Shown here: in pieces, positions 8,343 to 16,920 of the stretch | How positions within the stretch are numbered: position 1 is the stretch's first letter | Layout: the number at the start of each line of letters is the position of its first letter | NCBI GenBank assembly: GCA_016933025.1 | Contig: JAFGBT010000011.1 | Location: 1-41,787 of the forward strand | Length of the DNA stretch: 41,787 nucleotides | Direction of reading: 5' to 3' | Source of the DNA: Spirochaetota bacterium | GTDB taxonomy: Bacteria; Spirochaetota; UBA4802; UBA5550 | Notes under the pieces: model-generated | The model's database searches: none | Told to the model about the DNA's origin: nothing | What the model saw: the letters and a program-made list of their open reading frames with translations, nothing else | Position numbers and translations under genes: made by a program

Positions 8343-8741
8343 ATGGCAAAAGAAAGTAAAAAAGCTGCAGCAAAAAATGCTCCTAGGCCGAACGTTCCCT
8401 TTCCGGATAAGTTCACGGCTCAAACGATTGTGAAATATATCTCTGAAAAAAATGATCTTCCCAAAGCCGTGGCGAACAGGATCATCGAGGACGTGTTCGA
8501 CGTCATCAACGCGGGTGTGCTCAACGGCGCGCGCGTACCGGTCGGCAAGTTCGGTAAAATGTTCATCAAGGTGAAACCCGCGACCAAAGAGCGCATCGGC
8601 AGGAACCCCCTTACCGGGCAGGAGATTACGATTGCCGCGAAGAAGGCGACCAAGGTCCCGAAATTTACGTTCAGCAAGAGCTATAAACAGGTTGCTCTTA
8701 CCGCAAACGTAAAGGACAAATCAAGCCCTGAGGGCAATTAG
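8343..8741 (+). CDS. HU/IHF-family DNA-binding protein
   Basis: 132 aa, longer than typical HU (~90 aa) because of a Lys/Ala-rich N-terminal extension of about 20 residues and a short tail. The HU core is clear: the helical part (TAQTIVKYISEKNDLPKAVA), the DNA-binding arm with GRNPLTGQEITI including the Pro that intercalates DNA, and the end KKATKVPKFTFSKS. It would bend and compact DNA. A GTG two codons earlier (8340) is possible, but GGAGAAG at 8333-8339 fits the ATG at 8343. It is monocistronic, with its own terminator. Confidence 0.93.
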   Translation: MAKESKKAAAKNAPRPNVPFPDKFTAQTIVKYISEKNDLPKAVANRIIEDVFDVINAGVLNGARVPVGKFGKMFIKVKPATKERIGRNPLTGQEITIAAKKATKVPKFTFSKSYKQVALTANVKDKSSPEGN

Positions 8742-8771
8742 CATTTTCTTTTATCCCTGATCCTCAAGTGC

Positions 8772-8804
8772 AAGCCTTTTTCACTGGCCGTGAGAAAGGC
8801 TTTT
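8772..8804 (+). terminator. Rho-independent terminator of HU-like gene
   Basis: A 13-bp stem (AAGCCTTTTTCAC / GTGAGAAAGGCTT, one G-U pair) with a TGGCC loop and TTTT after it, 30 bp beyond the HU stop. Confidence 0.85.
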
Positions 8805-8886
8805 CCATATATTCAGCGGACATGTCCACGCTCCTTTCCCGGGAGGGCCGGTGGGAATTTACAGTTGCCCCCCGGCCTGGAAATAA

Positions 8887-9199
8887 TCAATTCCCCCCTT
8901 TGGGCGGCCTTATGAGCACAAGCGCCAGTATGATACCGGTTGCGGATAGTGCCGCTGTCGGATAAAAAGCGAACAGGTACGAGCCGAACACGTCCTTTGC
9001 CTGTCCGGAAATAATGTTTGCGAGGATCGCTCCCAGACCGTAGGCCAGAAGCATTACGCCGTAATTCCTCGAATAATACTTTGCTCCGTAAAACACTGCG
9101 GTGGTGGTCGGGGCGATCGCAAGCCAGCCGCCCAGGCAAAGCCAGAAACCGATTAATGCAGACCCGCTATGCGGGGATAAAAATTTACCCCCGGCGGCC
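8887..9199 (-). pseudogene. C-terminal remnant of OFA-type MFS transporter
   Basis: The frame reads about 100 codons to a TGA at 8887 but has no proper start and meets a TAA just above 9200. The residues (GFWLCLGGWLAIAPTTTA, then VFYGAKYYSRNYGVMLLAYG and DVFGSYLFAFYPTAAL) match the last three or four membrane helices of oxalate/formate-antiporter-like MFS proteins, which are normally ~400 aa. The first three-quarters is missing. The GTG at 9096 only opens the tail. This is a decayed transporter; the upstream junction around 9165-9200 is low-complexity and may mark the deletion end. Confidence 0.75.
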
Positions 9200-9237
9200 C
9201 ATTAAATCTGCTTGCATAGCGGAGGCATCGTGTACAA

Positions 9238-9243
9238 TATAAT
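9238..9243 (+). promoter_or_regulatory. TATAAT box upstream of MaoC-like gene
   Basis: A consensus TATAAT at 9238-9243 lies about 64 bp before the start codon. The best -35 (TTGCAT, 9212-9217) is 20 bp away, which is long, so the promoter is tentative. Confidence 0.35.
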
Positions 9244-9306
9244 CCGTACCCTGGTTTGCAGGTTCAAACAGAACACTCGGCGAACATCATCAATGGAGGG
9301 CGCTTC

Positions 9307-9765
9307 ATGGAAATGACAATGCTGCCTGTTGAAGAACTCAAGAAATGCATCGGCGAGGAGAAAAAAAGCGACTGGCTGGAGATCACCCAGGAACGGATAA
9401 ACCTGTTTGCGGACTGCACGGACGACCACCAGTTCCTCCACGTTGACCCGGAGGCGGCACGGAAGGGGCCCTTCGGGCGGACCATTGCCCACGGCTTCCT
9501 GTCCCTCTCTCTTCTCACCCGTCTCTCCGCCTCCGGCACGTGGGTCCCGTCCGGAACAAAAGCCGCCATCAACTACGGGTTCAACAAGGTGCGGTTTATG
9601 AACCCGGTGCCGTCCGGCTCGAAGATCCAGGACACCATGAAGCTTACCGGCGTGGAGGAAAAGGAGAAGGGAAAAGTGCTGCTGACCGTGACGCATACGG
9701 TCAGAACGGAGGGATCGGACAGGCCGGCCCTTGTCGCGGAATGGCTGTACCTGTTCCTGACATAG
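9307..9765 (+). CDS. MaoC-like (R)-specific enoyl-CoA hydratase
   Basis: 152 aa, a single hot-dog MaoC domain. The catalytic motif is present as DDHQFLHVDPEAA followed by FGRTIAHGFLSLSLL, with the Asp and His that activate water and the IAHG turn of the family. Members hydrate trans-2-enoyl-CoA to (R)-3-hydroxyacyl-CoA for PHA or fatty-acid metabolism, or act on related thioesters; the exact substrate cannot be read from sequence. GGAGG at 9295-9299 fixes the start at 9307; a longer frame to 9256 lacks a ribosome site. It stands alone between the transporter remnant and the convergent cyclase. Confidence 0.9.
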   Translation: MEMTMLPVEELKKCIGEEKKSDWLEITQERINLFADCTDDHQFLHVDPEAARKGPFGRTIAHGFLSLSLLTRLSASGTWVPSGTKAAINYGFNKVRFMNPVPSGSKIQDTMKLTGVEEKEKGKVLLTVTHTVRTEGSDRPALVAEWLYLFLT

Positions 9766-9798
9766 GGACCGGGCGGGCATAACGGCGGCGACATCCGG

Positions 9799-10815
9799 TC
9801 ATCTCGACACGCTGAAGAGTTCAATCTCCTGTTTCTTCCCCCGCAGTGCGATCGAACCGAGGGACTCAAACGTATAGCGGGAGAGGTCGGTCTCGTTGAA
9901 TTCCTTCTTGAGAGTCCCGGAGATGATCAGCTTCCGCGACCTCGCCTTGCACTCGGCCTGTATGCGCGAGGTGGTGTTTACGACGTCGCCCAGGAACGCA
10001 ACCTCGCGCTTGTAGTCCCCCATCTCCCCGATCACCGAGGTGCCGCAGTGGATGCCGGCGGTAAACCGCGGGTGGAACCCATATTTCGCCTGATAGGCGT
10101 CGCGGAGTCCGTCGATCTTCTCTTCAATCATGAAATAGCATTCCAGGGCGTTACCGTCTTTCAAACCGCTCTTCATGGCCCACGTCACGATTATCTCGTC
10201 GCCGACATACTTGTATATCTCGCCCTTGCATTCCACGATCGGCCGGGTTGCGTCGAAAAAGAAATCGTTCAGGAAGGAATGGAACCCGATATCCCCAATT
10301 TCTTCGGCGATCGAGGTTGAACCGGCGAGATCGATGAACATGAATATTCTCCTGTCCAGAACCGGCTTGTGGTACAGGCCTACCATGAGCCTGAAAAACC
10401 CCTTCTGCCCCAGGAGCCTCGCGAGATTGATGAAGAGCACGACCGCAAGGATCGAAATCACCGAGACGACAATGGTCGCGGGCATATAGTTCCTGAGATC
10501 GCCAAGAAGCTCGTCGAAGCCGAATACGATGACATCAGAAATAATATAGGCGGCAACCGTCACCAGGCAGAAGATGACAGACCGGGTGAGGATGATCATA
10601 TAAATGGTCAGCTTCCTGATCCTGTCGAAGACGAAATACTCCAGGTAGACGGCGGTGAAACCGATGAGGAAGCCGCATATCATCCCCTGGATGACGGTCC
10701 TGGCGGTCGGGTGCTGCGAGATCAGGACCGAGAAGGCCGCGCCGATGCAGAGGCCCGCAACTGACGGCACCAGGAGGAGGCCGATCTTACGCCGGGCATA
10801 GCGAGAGAGTTTCAT
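9799..10815 (-). CDS. Membrane-bound class III adenylate/guanylate cyclase
   Basis: 338 aa. The N-terminal half has about four to six membrane helices (~10-160). The C-terminal half is a class III cyclase domain (~165-335). Both metal-binding Asp residues are visible (FMFIDLAGST and YKYVGDEII), as are the Lys before the second Asp and the transition-state Asn/Arg pair in VVNTTSRIQAE. It should make cAMP or cGMP; the substrate residues do not let me choose firmly. Its start overlaps the stop of the membrane PP2C gene by 4 bp (ATGA), so the two form a tight operon. Its product could feed the cyclic-nucleotide-gated phosphatase at 4487-5722, which is inference. Confidence 0.92.
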   Translation of the reverse strand: MKLSRYARRKIGLLLVPSVAGLCIGAAFSVLISQHPTARTVIQGMICGFLIGFTAVYLEYFVFDRIRKLTIYMIILTRSVIFCLVTVAAYIISDVIVFGFDELLGDLRNYMPATIVVSVISILAVVLFINLARLLGQKGFFRLMVGLYHKPVLDRRIFMFIDLAGSTSIAEEIGDIGFHSFLNDFFFDATRPIVECKGEIYKYVGDEIIVTWAMKSGLKDGNALECYFMIEEKIDGLRDAYQAKYGFHPRFTAGIHCGTSVIGEMGDYKREVAFLGDVVNTTSRIQAECKARSRKLIISGTLKKEFNETDLSRYTFESLGSIALRGKKQEIELFSVSR

Positions 10816-12386
10816 GTGATCTTCTTCGCGATCACCATGGTGACATCATCGTTGCAACAGTAACCGTTCAATGCATCAAGTATGTTCTTCTTGATCTCCT
10901 CCGGAGATCGCCTGCCGTTTTCCATAAGTATGCCCGCAAGCTTCTGGTCGCCGAACATCTCGGACGAGTCGTCACACTCATCGGAGCCCGGCAGCTTGCA
11001 CAGGGCCTCCGTGATGCCGTCCGTGTAGACAAGGAGCACGTCTCCCGTGTTGATGGTGAGAAGATCGTCCTCCATCATGCCGTCGACGCTGTTTATCAGG
11101 CCGATCCACATCCCGCGGGTCTCAATCATTTCCACGCTCTGGGTTTTGGCCCGGTAGACCATAAGATCCTGGTGCAGACCGGAGAAGAAAAATTTGCCGT
11201 TCTCGTGCTCGGCCATCACGGTAATCGTCATGTACTTCATTTCGCCGAACCTGTTGATATTATCCGAAATGGTCCGGTTGATGAGGGTCAGGAGCTCCGA
11301 CGGCGGTATGCCGGGATTCTGGTCCAGGGCCACGTGTATGGAGGTCTGCACCATCATCATGATGAGGCCGGCCGATACGCCGTGGCCGGAGACGTCGCCC
11401 ACCACGAGCCAGTCCTTTCCCTGCACGTTTATGATATCATAGTAATCGCCGCCCACCTCGCCGGCCGGCTCCATGTGTGTCGCTATCTCATATCCGGCTA
11501 TGTTCGGTTTAAGAGGGAGAAGGACGGTCTGAATCTTCTTCGCGAGCTGCATCTCGCCCCAGAGGGCGTCCTTGGTCTCAACGAGCTGCTGGTTCATGGC
11601 CTCCAGCTCTTCCATGGCCGACTGCAGCTCCTCGGTCCGGTCCTGTACCCGCTGCTCCAGGTTCACATTCAGGTCTTCCACCTCCTCGTGGAGGTCGACG
11701 AACTTGTTCATCAGGAGGTAGGCCATGGAAAGGACGATGATCAGGTAGACGTATTCGAGCACATAAATGAATGGATAGACCCCGGCGCCCACGAGCACGT
11801 CATTGGCGGCGGCAAAAAAGAATATGATAAACGATATCATCACGGGCCGCACGATACGGTGCCCCTTGCGGTAGTGTATTATCAGCCGGGCGAGAATCCA
11901 TATAAAGCCGGCCATCATGATCACGTACTGGAGCGTGCAGAGAAGTCCCGGCTCCACCTCATTATAGGTGACATCGACAATACCCCAGAGCTGTACGCGC
12001 CGCGGCAGGGGATGCGCCAGGGAGAAGGTCAGCTCGCCCTGCACCGTCAGCACCAGGACGAACAGGAGGGCCGCCAGGGAACCGAACACCAGGTAGGGAA
12101 CTTTCACTTTGCGCTCGGTGATATGATAAGCGAACCAGAGGAGGAAGATGCTGAACAGGTCAAGGCTGGCGAACTGGAACCGCTGCCAGAACATGCCCTC
12201 GGCGGGCGACGATACGTTATAGAGGCCGACGCAAAAAAGATCGTACAGGGCGATGGAGATGCTGAGCATGGCGAAGGCCAGGTTCTCCTTCTCCTTCCGC
12301 CGCCGCGTGTACATCCAGAGATAATAGACTCCCACATACAGGCAGACTGCGGCCATCATGGCCACGGGAACCGATACTATATTCAC
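10812..12386 (-). CDS. Seven-helix membrane protein with SpoIIE/PP2C phosphatase domain
   Basis: 524 aa. An N-terminal membrane region with about seven helices (to ~residue 230) is followed by a coiled coil (~235-285, EEVEDLNVNLEQRVQDRTEE) and a SpoIIE-type PP2C domain (~290-524). Metal motifs are intact: AGEVGGDYYDI, VGDVSGHGVSAGL, LLVYTDGITEAL and NDDVTMVI. It would dephosphorylate phospho-Ser/Thr on a regulatory partner, probably a STAS protein, in response to a membrane signal. I chose the GTG at 12386 because AGAGG lies 7 nt upstream; the longer frame (TTG at 12419) has no such support. It is coupled to the cyclase downstream. Confidence 0.9.
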   Translation of the reverse strand: MNIVSVPVAMMAAVCLYVGVYYLWMYTRRRKEKENLAFAMLSISIALYDLFCVGLYNVSSPAEGMFWQRFQFASLDLFSIFLLWFAYHITERKVKVPYLVFGSLAALLFVLVLTVQGELTFSLAHPLPRRVQLWGIVDVTYNEVEPGLLCTLQYVIMMAGFIWILARLIIHYRKGHRIVRPVMISFIIFFFAAANDVLVGAGVYPFIYVLEYVYLIIVLSMAYLLMNKFVDLHEEVEDLNVNLEQRVQDRTEELQSAMEELEAMNQQLVETKDALWGEMQLAKKIQTVLLPLKPNIAGYEIATHMEPAGEVGGDYYDIINVQGKDWLVVGDVSGHGVSAGLIMMMVQTSIHVALDQNPGIPPSELLTLINRTISDNINRFGEMKYMTITVMAEHENGKFFFSGLHQDLMVYRAKTQSVEMIETRGMWIGLINSVDGMMEDDLLTINTGDVLLVYTDGITEALCKLPGSDECDDSSEMFGDQKLAGILMENGRRSPEEIKKNILDALNGYCCNDDVTMVIAKKIT

Positions 12387-12463
12387 GTGCAAACCTCTCA
12401 AAAATTGAACAAGGAACAACGATACAGCAGGATGGAATTAATATCAATAATTAATTTGCCGGC

Positions 12464-12497
12464 CCCGGGTGAGGGGTTTCGCAACCCCTCACCCGGG
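12464..12497. repeat. 15-bp-stem hairpin 3' of rseP
   Basis: CCCGGGTGAGGGGTT pairs perfectly with AACCCCTCACCCGGG around a TCGC loop. It lies 15 bp beyond the rseP stop and could end or stabilise that long transcript. On the minus strand the T-run precedes the stem instead of following it, so it is not a textbook intrinsic terminator. The GAGGGG core resembles that of the CTTAAG palindromes. Confidence 0.6.
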
Positions 12498-12511
12498 AAA
12501 AAAATCGCGTA

Positions 12512-14074
12512 TTATCTGAAGAAATTCTGTATGATTGGAAGCATTGAAATATCATTTATTATGACAAAAGCCATGAGCATGACCAGAATCACGATCCCCA
12601 CGGTCTGAATCCGTTCCATGAGCTTCTGGCTCAAAGGTTTTCTCCTGATCATCTCGACAGTAAAGAAAATGATATGGCTCCCGTCCACCACCGGGATGGG
12701 GAGGAGGTTCATGACCATGAGTATAATGGATATTTTCGCCATAAGGAGTATGAAGTCCGGGACTCCCTTGTAGTAGGCCACCTGCCCGGCTATCTGGACA
12801 ATCCTGATGGGCCCGGACAGGTTCTCGCGCACGTTCATCTTGCCGGTAAAGAGCATACCGATTCCCTTCAGGTTCATAACGATGAATTCGTACGGCTCCA
12901 CGACCGACTGCACCAGCGCCTCGCTCACACCGTACTGTATCTTCACCTGGTCGGGGGCCACGGCCTGGAAGATGCCGATCAGCCCCACCTTGTCGATATA
13001 GGCGGTGCCGTCGTATTTTTCTTCGTCGATCTCGAAGGCGATTCTGCCGCCCCGACTCGCCCGGACGTCCCGCACCAGGGCCTCATAGGTCTTTATCGCC
13101 CTGCCGTTTATTTTAATCGATCCCCTGTCGAGGAATTTCTGGAGATTGCTGGATTTCATTATAGACATGGACTCGCCCGGCTTCCCGTTTTTATCCATTG
13201 CCTGGAATTTAACGACATCCGTCAGCCGGGGGGTGATTGTCATATCCATCTCAACGCCCTTACGCGCTATCCTGAACCGGACCAGCTTTTCAGCATGGCT
13301 GTTGACGTAGCGGGTGAAGTCGGCCTCGCTCGTAACTGCCTTGCCGTCGACAGATATAATCTCGTCCATCTGCTTCATGCCGGCGGTCTCGGCCGCGCCG
13401 CCCTTGACCAGCTCCACCGCCAGTATCCTCGAGCCGTGCGGCATCACGCCGATCTCATACCTGCCGGAAGTTCTCTGCTTTCTCGGGGTCACGGCCAGGA
13501 TCATGCTCCTGGCACCGCGATTCACGGTGACATCCAGCTTTTTCCCTTCGCTGAACATGACCGATGCCTGGATGTCCGTGAAGCTCTTGACCTCCTCGCC
13601 GTCAATTGCCACGATCCAGTCGCCGCTCCGCATCCCCGCCTCATAGGCCGGGGAGACGTGCCTTCCGGACTGCATCTGCTCCGGTATGTGAATCTGGTTG
13701 GTGTCCTTTGAATAGCCGACCAGGCCCATGACGAAGAATATTATGACTCCGAAAAAGAGGTTGAAAAGGGGCCCCATGGCGACAGTCACGATCCTTCTCG
13801 ACGGGGACGCCGAAAGAAACTCAAAGCCCTGCCCCGTCCGCTCCTCGGACGGGTCCTCGCCGTAAAACTGGCAGAACCCGCCGAGGGGAAACGGAGCCAG
13901 CTGATAGGTGGTATCGCCTATCTTCTTTTTTATGATGCCCTTCCCGTACCCGATTGAAAAAACCTTCGCCTTGATCCCGACCATTTTACCGCCCAGAAGA
14001 TGCCCGAGCTCATGGACAAAGATGCAGAGGCCGAGAAGGACTATCCCCGCCGCGATGTAAATGACATATTGCAT
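12512..14074 (-). CDS. rseP: RseP-family site-2 zinc metalloprotease
   Basis: 520 aa, longer than the usual ~430-450. The zinc site HELGH is at residues 21-25 in the first membrane helix. The second catalytic motif (NLLPIPVVDGSH, near 460) lies in the third. Two clear PDZ domains lie between (~150-215 and ~220-295). A third region (~320-375, SIKINGRAIKTYEALVRDV) looks like a divergent PDZ and explains much of the extra length. The family cleaves membrane-spanning anti-sigma factors and signal-peptide remnants inside the bilayer. It is the last gene of the rpsB-to-rseP run. GGAG lies 9 nt before the ATG. Confidence 0.93.
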   Translation of the reverse strand: MQYVIYIAAGIVLLGLCIFVHELGHLLGGKMVGIKAKVFSIGYGKGIIKKKIGDTTYQLAPFPLGGFCQFYGEDPSEERTGQGFEFLSASPSRRIVTVAMGPLFNLFFGVIIFFVMGLVGYSKDTNQIHIPEQMQSGRHVSPAYEAGMRSGDWIVAIDGEEVKSFTDIQASVMFSEGKKLDVTVNRGARSMILAVTPRKQRTSGRYEIGVMPHGSRILAVELVKGGAAETAGMKQMDEIISVDGKAVTSEADFTRYVNSHAEKLVRFRIARKGVEMDMTITPRLTDVVKFQAMDKNGKPGESMSIMKSSNLQKFLDRGSIKINGRAIKTYEALVRDVRASRGGRIAFEIDEEKYDGTAYIDKVGLIGIFQAVAPDQVKIQYGVSEALVQSVVEPYEFIVMNLKGIGMLFTGKMNVRENLSGPIRIVQIAGQVAYYKGVPDFILLMAKISIILMVMNLLPIPVVDGSHIIFFTVEMIRRKPLSQKLMERIQTVGIVILVMLMAFVIINDISMLPIIQNFFR

Positions 14075-14117
14075 TATTAGGCTCTCCGTTTATATGGTAA
14101 CATCTATTTGATTATTC

Positions 14118-15287
14118 TTAAAAGCTTCTATTTTCAATGATACGGGCCGCCGCACCGCGCGCCTCCCTGTCTGCGTCAACAATGTCTCCCAGGCCCGGCT
14201 TGTCCAGAACATTCTGCAGTTCCATGGTTTTCTCCACGACCTTCACGATGCCCGTGAAGGGAATGGCGCGGTCGAGAAACGCCCTGACCGCCACCTCGTT
14301 GGCAGCGTTGAGTATCGCCGGCTGGGTCCCGCCGCGTCTCCCCGCCGCGTACGCCAGGGCCAGCGCCGGATATCTCCCCCGGTCCCAGGCCGAAAACGTG
14401 AGCCTCCCCACTTCCTCGAGCCTCAGCCTGCCGAACGGGTTTTCCCGCTTCGCCGGAAAGGTAAGCGCATTCAGCACCGGGAAGACCATGTCGGTCACGC
14501 CCATGTGGGCGTATACCGCGCCGTCAACGGTCTCAACCATCGAATGCACGATGCTCTCGGGATGAAGAAGCACGTCGATCTCGCCGTACCCGATCCCGAA
14601 CAGATGATGCGCTTCGATCACTTCGAGTCCCTTGTTCATCAGCGTCGCCGAATCAATGGTGATCTTGTCCCCCATGTCCCACGTCGGGTGCGCCAGGGCA
14701 CGTTCGGGAGTCACGGCCGCCAGCTCTTCAGCGGCGGCGTCCCGGAGGCTCCCTCCCGAGGCGGTGAGAATAAGGCGCCGAATATCCGGCGGATTCAGCC
14801 CTCTGGTAAGGGAAAAGAGCGCGCTGTGCTCGCTGTCAACCGGGACCAGCTCCGCCCCCGACGCCCGGACGCTGCCGTTGACTATGTCACCCGCCATGAC
14901 AAGCGTCTCCTTGTTGGCGAGAGCGATCCGCTTCGCCGCGCCCAGAGAGGCCAGGGTGGGCCGGAGGCCGGCGGCGCCAACGATCGCGGAGACCAGGACG
15001 TCCACGCTCCTGCCCGCCAGCTCGATGACGCCCTCCTCCCCGGCAAGCAGTTCGGTCCCGGGATATTTCTTCGCCAGCGACCTGAATTCCGGGGAAGATG
15101 CCGCCCCGGCCGAACCGACCGCCGCCGCCGCCGGGCGGAACTCGCGGATCTGACGCTCGAGGAGCTCGAGGTTCCCCCCGCACGCCAGACCGTACACCCG
15201 GTACTCATCATTCAAAAAGCGGACGACCCGCAGCGTCGTCTCGCCGATCGATCCCGTGGAGCCGAGGATGGTTATCGTCTTGCCCAT
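14118..15287 (-). CDS. dxr: 1-deoxy-D-xylulose 5-phosphate reductoisomerase
   Basis: 389 aa, normal length. The NADPH-binding GSTGSIGETTL is at the N-terminus. The conserved LANKETLVMAG, VPVDSEHSALF, GDKITIDSATLMNKGLEVIEAHH and HPESIVHSMVE segments carry the metal and substrate ligands. It converts DXP to MEP, the committed step of the non-mevalonate isoprenoid pathway. It sits between cdsA (13 bp) and rseP (43 bp), the standard bacterial order, and is coupled in context to uppS, which uses the same precursor pool. Confidence 0.97.
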   Translation of the reverse strand: MGKTITILGSTGSIGETTLRVVRFLNDEYRVYGLACGGNLELLERQIREFRPAAAAVGSAGAASSPEFRSLAKKYPGTELLAGEEGVIELAGRSVDVLVSAIVGAAGLRPTLASLGAAKRIALANKETLVMAGDIVNGSVRASGAELVPVDSEHSALFSLTRGLNPPDIRRLILTASGGSLRDAAAEELAAVTPERALAHPTWDMGDKITIDSATLMNKGLEVIEAHHLFGIGYGEIDVLLHPESIVHSMVETVDGAVYAHMGVTDMVFPVLNALTFPAKRENPFGRLRLEEVGRLTFSAWDRGRYPALALAYAAGRRGGTQPAILNAANEVAVRAFLDRAIPFTGIVKVVEKTMELQNVLDKPGLGDIVDADREARGAAARIIENRSF

Positions 15288-15300
15288 ACACCCGAATCTA

Positions 15301-16161
15301 TCAGGAAACGCCCCTGATGATCAGATAGTAATAGAACAGCGGGAAGGTGAATATAAGCGCGTCGAACACGTCCCACATGCCGCCGTGGCCAGGGATGATG
15401 GAACCCGAATCCTTGATCGACCCGTCCCGCTTGACTGCCGATTCAACCAGATCGCCGAGATTCCCCAGGACCGAAAGGGCGATCCCGAGCAGGACCGACT
15501 CCATCATTCCAAAGAGGTGCTTGTTGAAAAACGAGGCGTACACTTCATTGGTGATGACCATCGCAATGATGCTGAAAAGCAGTCCCGAAAAATATCCCTC
15601 CCATGACTTGTTGGGAGACACCGGGAATTTTGTCTTGTGCCTGCCGAAGAGCACCCCGCCAAAAAACGCGAAGGTATCGTTCAGCATGACCACGACGTTA
15701 AGGATTATGATATAATATATCCCATCGGCGAGGGCCTTCATCAGAATAATGTGAGAAAACGAAAAAACGATATATGCCAGCCCGAAGAGGGTCGTTCCGA
15801 TCGAGTAAATAGCTCCCTTGATCGGCCGGGTAAACAGCTGCAAGGCCAGGATGACCGAAAGAAACAGCGACACGATAAAGAGCAACACGCGCGCGTCGAA
15901 GGCGGGAATATAACGGCTGTACCCGTACAGCTTCCCGTACGCAAACAGATACATGACGATGTTGATGATGACCGCCGCCGCCAGCCCGTAGGTCGCGAAG
16001 GGCCTCCCCTGGTCGCCCTTGTCGGTTATCTGGTAATATTCATACAGGCATGCCAGCGTGATAATGACGGAGCATAGAAGGATGGGAATCGACTGGGCAA
16101 AATCCGTCACTATCGCGAACACATACACCGGGAGCGCCACCACCGCGCTCAGTATCCTCAT
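15301..16161 (-). CDS. cdsA: Phosphatidate cytidylyltransferase
   Basis: 286 aa with about eight membrane helices. The C-terminal CDS signature is present (SAVKRDGSIKDSGSIIPGHGG followed by MWDVFDA). It departs from the usual GHGGxxDRxDS in that Arg is Val and Ser is Ala, while both Asp residues remain. It makes CDP-diacylglycerol from phosphatidic acid and CTP at the inner membrane, feeding all phospholipid synthesis. I chose the ATG at 16161 over the TTG one codon earlier. It lies 22 bp after the uppS stop. Confidence 0.94.
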   Translation of the reverse strand: MRILSAVVALPVYVFAIVTDFAQSIPILLCSVIITLACLYEYYQITDKGDQGRPFATYGLAAAVIINIVMYLFAYGKLYGYSRYIPAFDARVLLFIVSLFLSVILALQLFTRPIKGAIYSIGTTLFGLAYIVFSFSHIILMKALADGIYYIIILNVVVMLNDTFAFFGGVLFGRHKTKFPVSPNKSWEGYFSGLLFSIIAMVITNEVYASFFNKHLFGMMESVLLGIALSVLGNLGDLVESAVKRDGSIKDSGSIIPGHGGMWDVFDALIFTFPLFYYYLIIRGVS

Positions 16162-16183
16162 CAACGTATTTTTTTTACATCAC

Positions 16184-16900
16184 TCATAGGCCTCCAAATC
16201 TCCTTTCCCTGTTCTGGAATTCGTATATCGCCTGATATAGATGATGCGGCCTGAAATCGGGCCACAGCACGTCGGTAAAGAAAAGTTCCGCGTAGGCCAG
16301 CTGCCAGATGAGAAAATTGCTGATCCGGTATTCTCCTCCTGTCCGTATCATGAGGTCGACCGGCGGCAATCCCGCCGTGAGCAGATTGCCCTCGAGCTGG
16401 CGCGCGGTTATTTTTCCGCTTCCCCGTCGCCTGCCGGCCCACCGGTTCACCGCCTGAAGGATATCCTGCCTCCCCCCGTAATTCAGGCAGAAATTGAGCA
16501 CGAGCTTATTGTTGGAACGGGTCTCGTGCTCGGCGTGCCTGATCGTGTTCAGGGTCGACCTCGGGAGCCTCTCCTGGAGCCCCGAATGTTTTATCCGGAT
16601 CCCCTTGTTCCTGATCATGTCGATTTTGGACCTGAAAAAATAATCGAGCAGCTTCCACAAACTCAGGATCTCGGTCCGCGGCCTCAGCCAGTTTTCAGTC
16701 GAAAATGCATAGAGGGACACGACCTTGATGCGCATGTCAATCGCCGCGTCCATGAGAGGCTCAATGATTTCGGCGCCCTGTCGGTGGCCTTCGGAGCGCG
16801 TGAGGGAATTTTTTTTTGCCCACCTGCCGTTCCCATCCATGATGATGGCGATATGGGCCGGAACCTTTTTCCTGTTTATGAGACGTTTATAGTCTTTCAT
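16184..16900 (-). CDS. uppS: Isoprenyl (undecaprenyl) diphosphate synthase
   Basis: 238 aa. Catalytic Asp22 is in IIMDGNGRWA. SEGHRQGAE, LYAFSTENWLRP and the C-terminal DLMIRTGGEYRISNFLIWQ and LFFTDVLWPDF blocks are all typical of cis-prenyltransferases. It builds the C55 lipid carrier for peptidoglycan and glycan export. The open frame extends to 16996 but that part runs through the palindromic repeat, so the start is placed at the ATG at 16900. A strong hairpin lies between frr and this gene and may modulate expression. Confidence 0.95.
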   Translation of the reverse strand: MKDYKRLINRKKVPAHIAIIMDGNGRWAKKNSLTRSEGHRQGAEIIEPLMDAAIDMRIKVVSLYAFSTENWLRPRTEILSLWKLLDYFFRSKIDMIRNKGIRIKHSGLQERLPRSTLNTIRHAEHETRSNNKLVLNFCLNYGGRQDILQAVNRWAGRRRGSGKITARQLEGNLLTAGLPPVDLMIRTGGEYRISNFLIWQLAYAELFFTDVLWPDFRPHHLYQAIYEFQNRERRFGGL

Positions 16901-16920
16901 ATCCGTGTGGGGGCCCCTTT

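Noticed and set aside
12464..12497. Intrinsic terminator of rseP
   Set aside because: The stem is strong, but the T-run is on the wrong side for minus-strand transcription, so I list it only as a hairpin.
11172..12608. 478-codon plus-strand frame
   Set aside because: Antisense to the membrane PP2C gene, which has intact catalytic motifs; the antisense protein is His-rich and featureless.
12674..13711. 345-codon plus-strand frame
   Set aside because: Mirror frame of rseP, with no recognisable domain.
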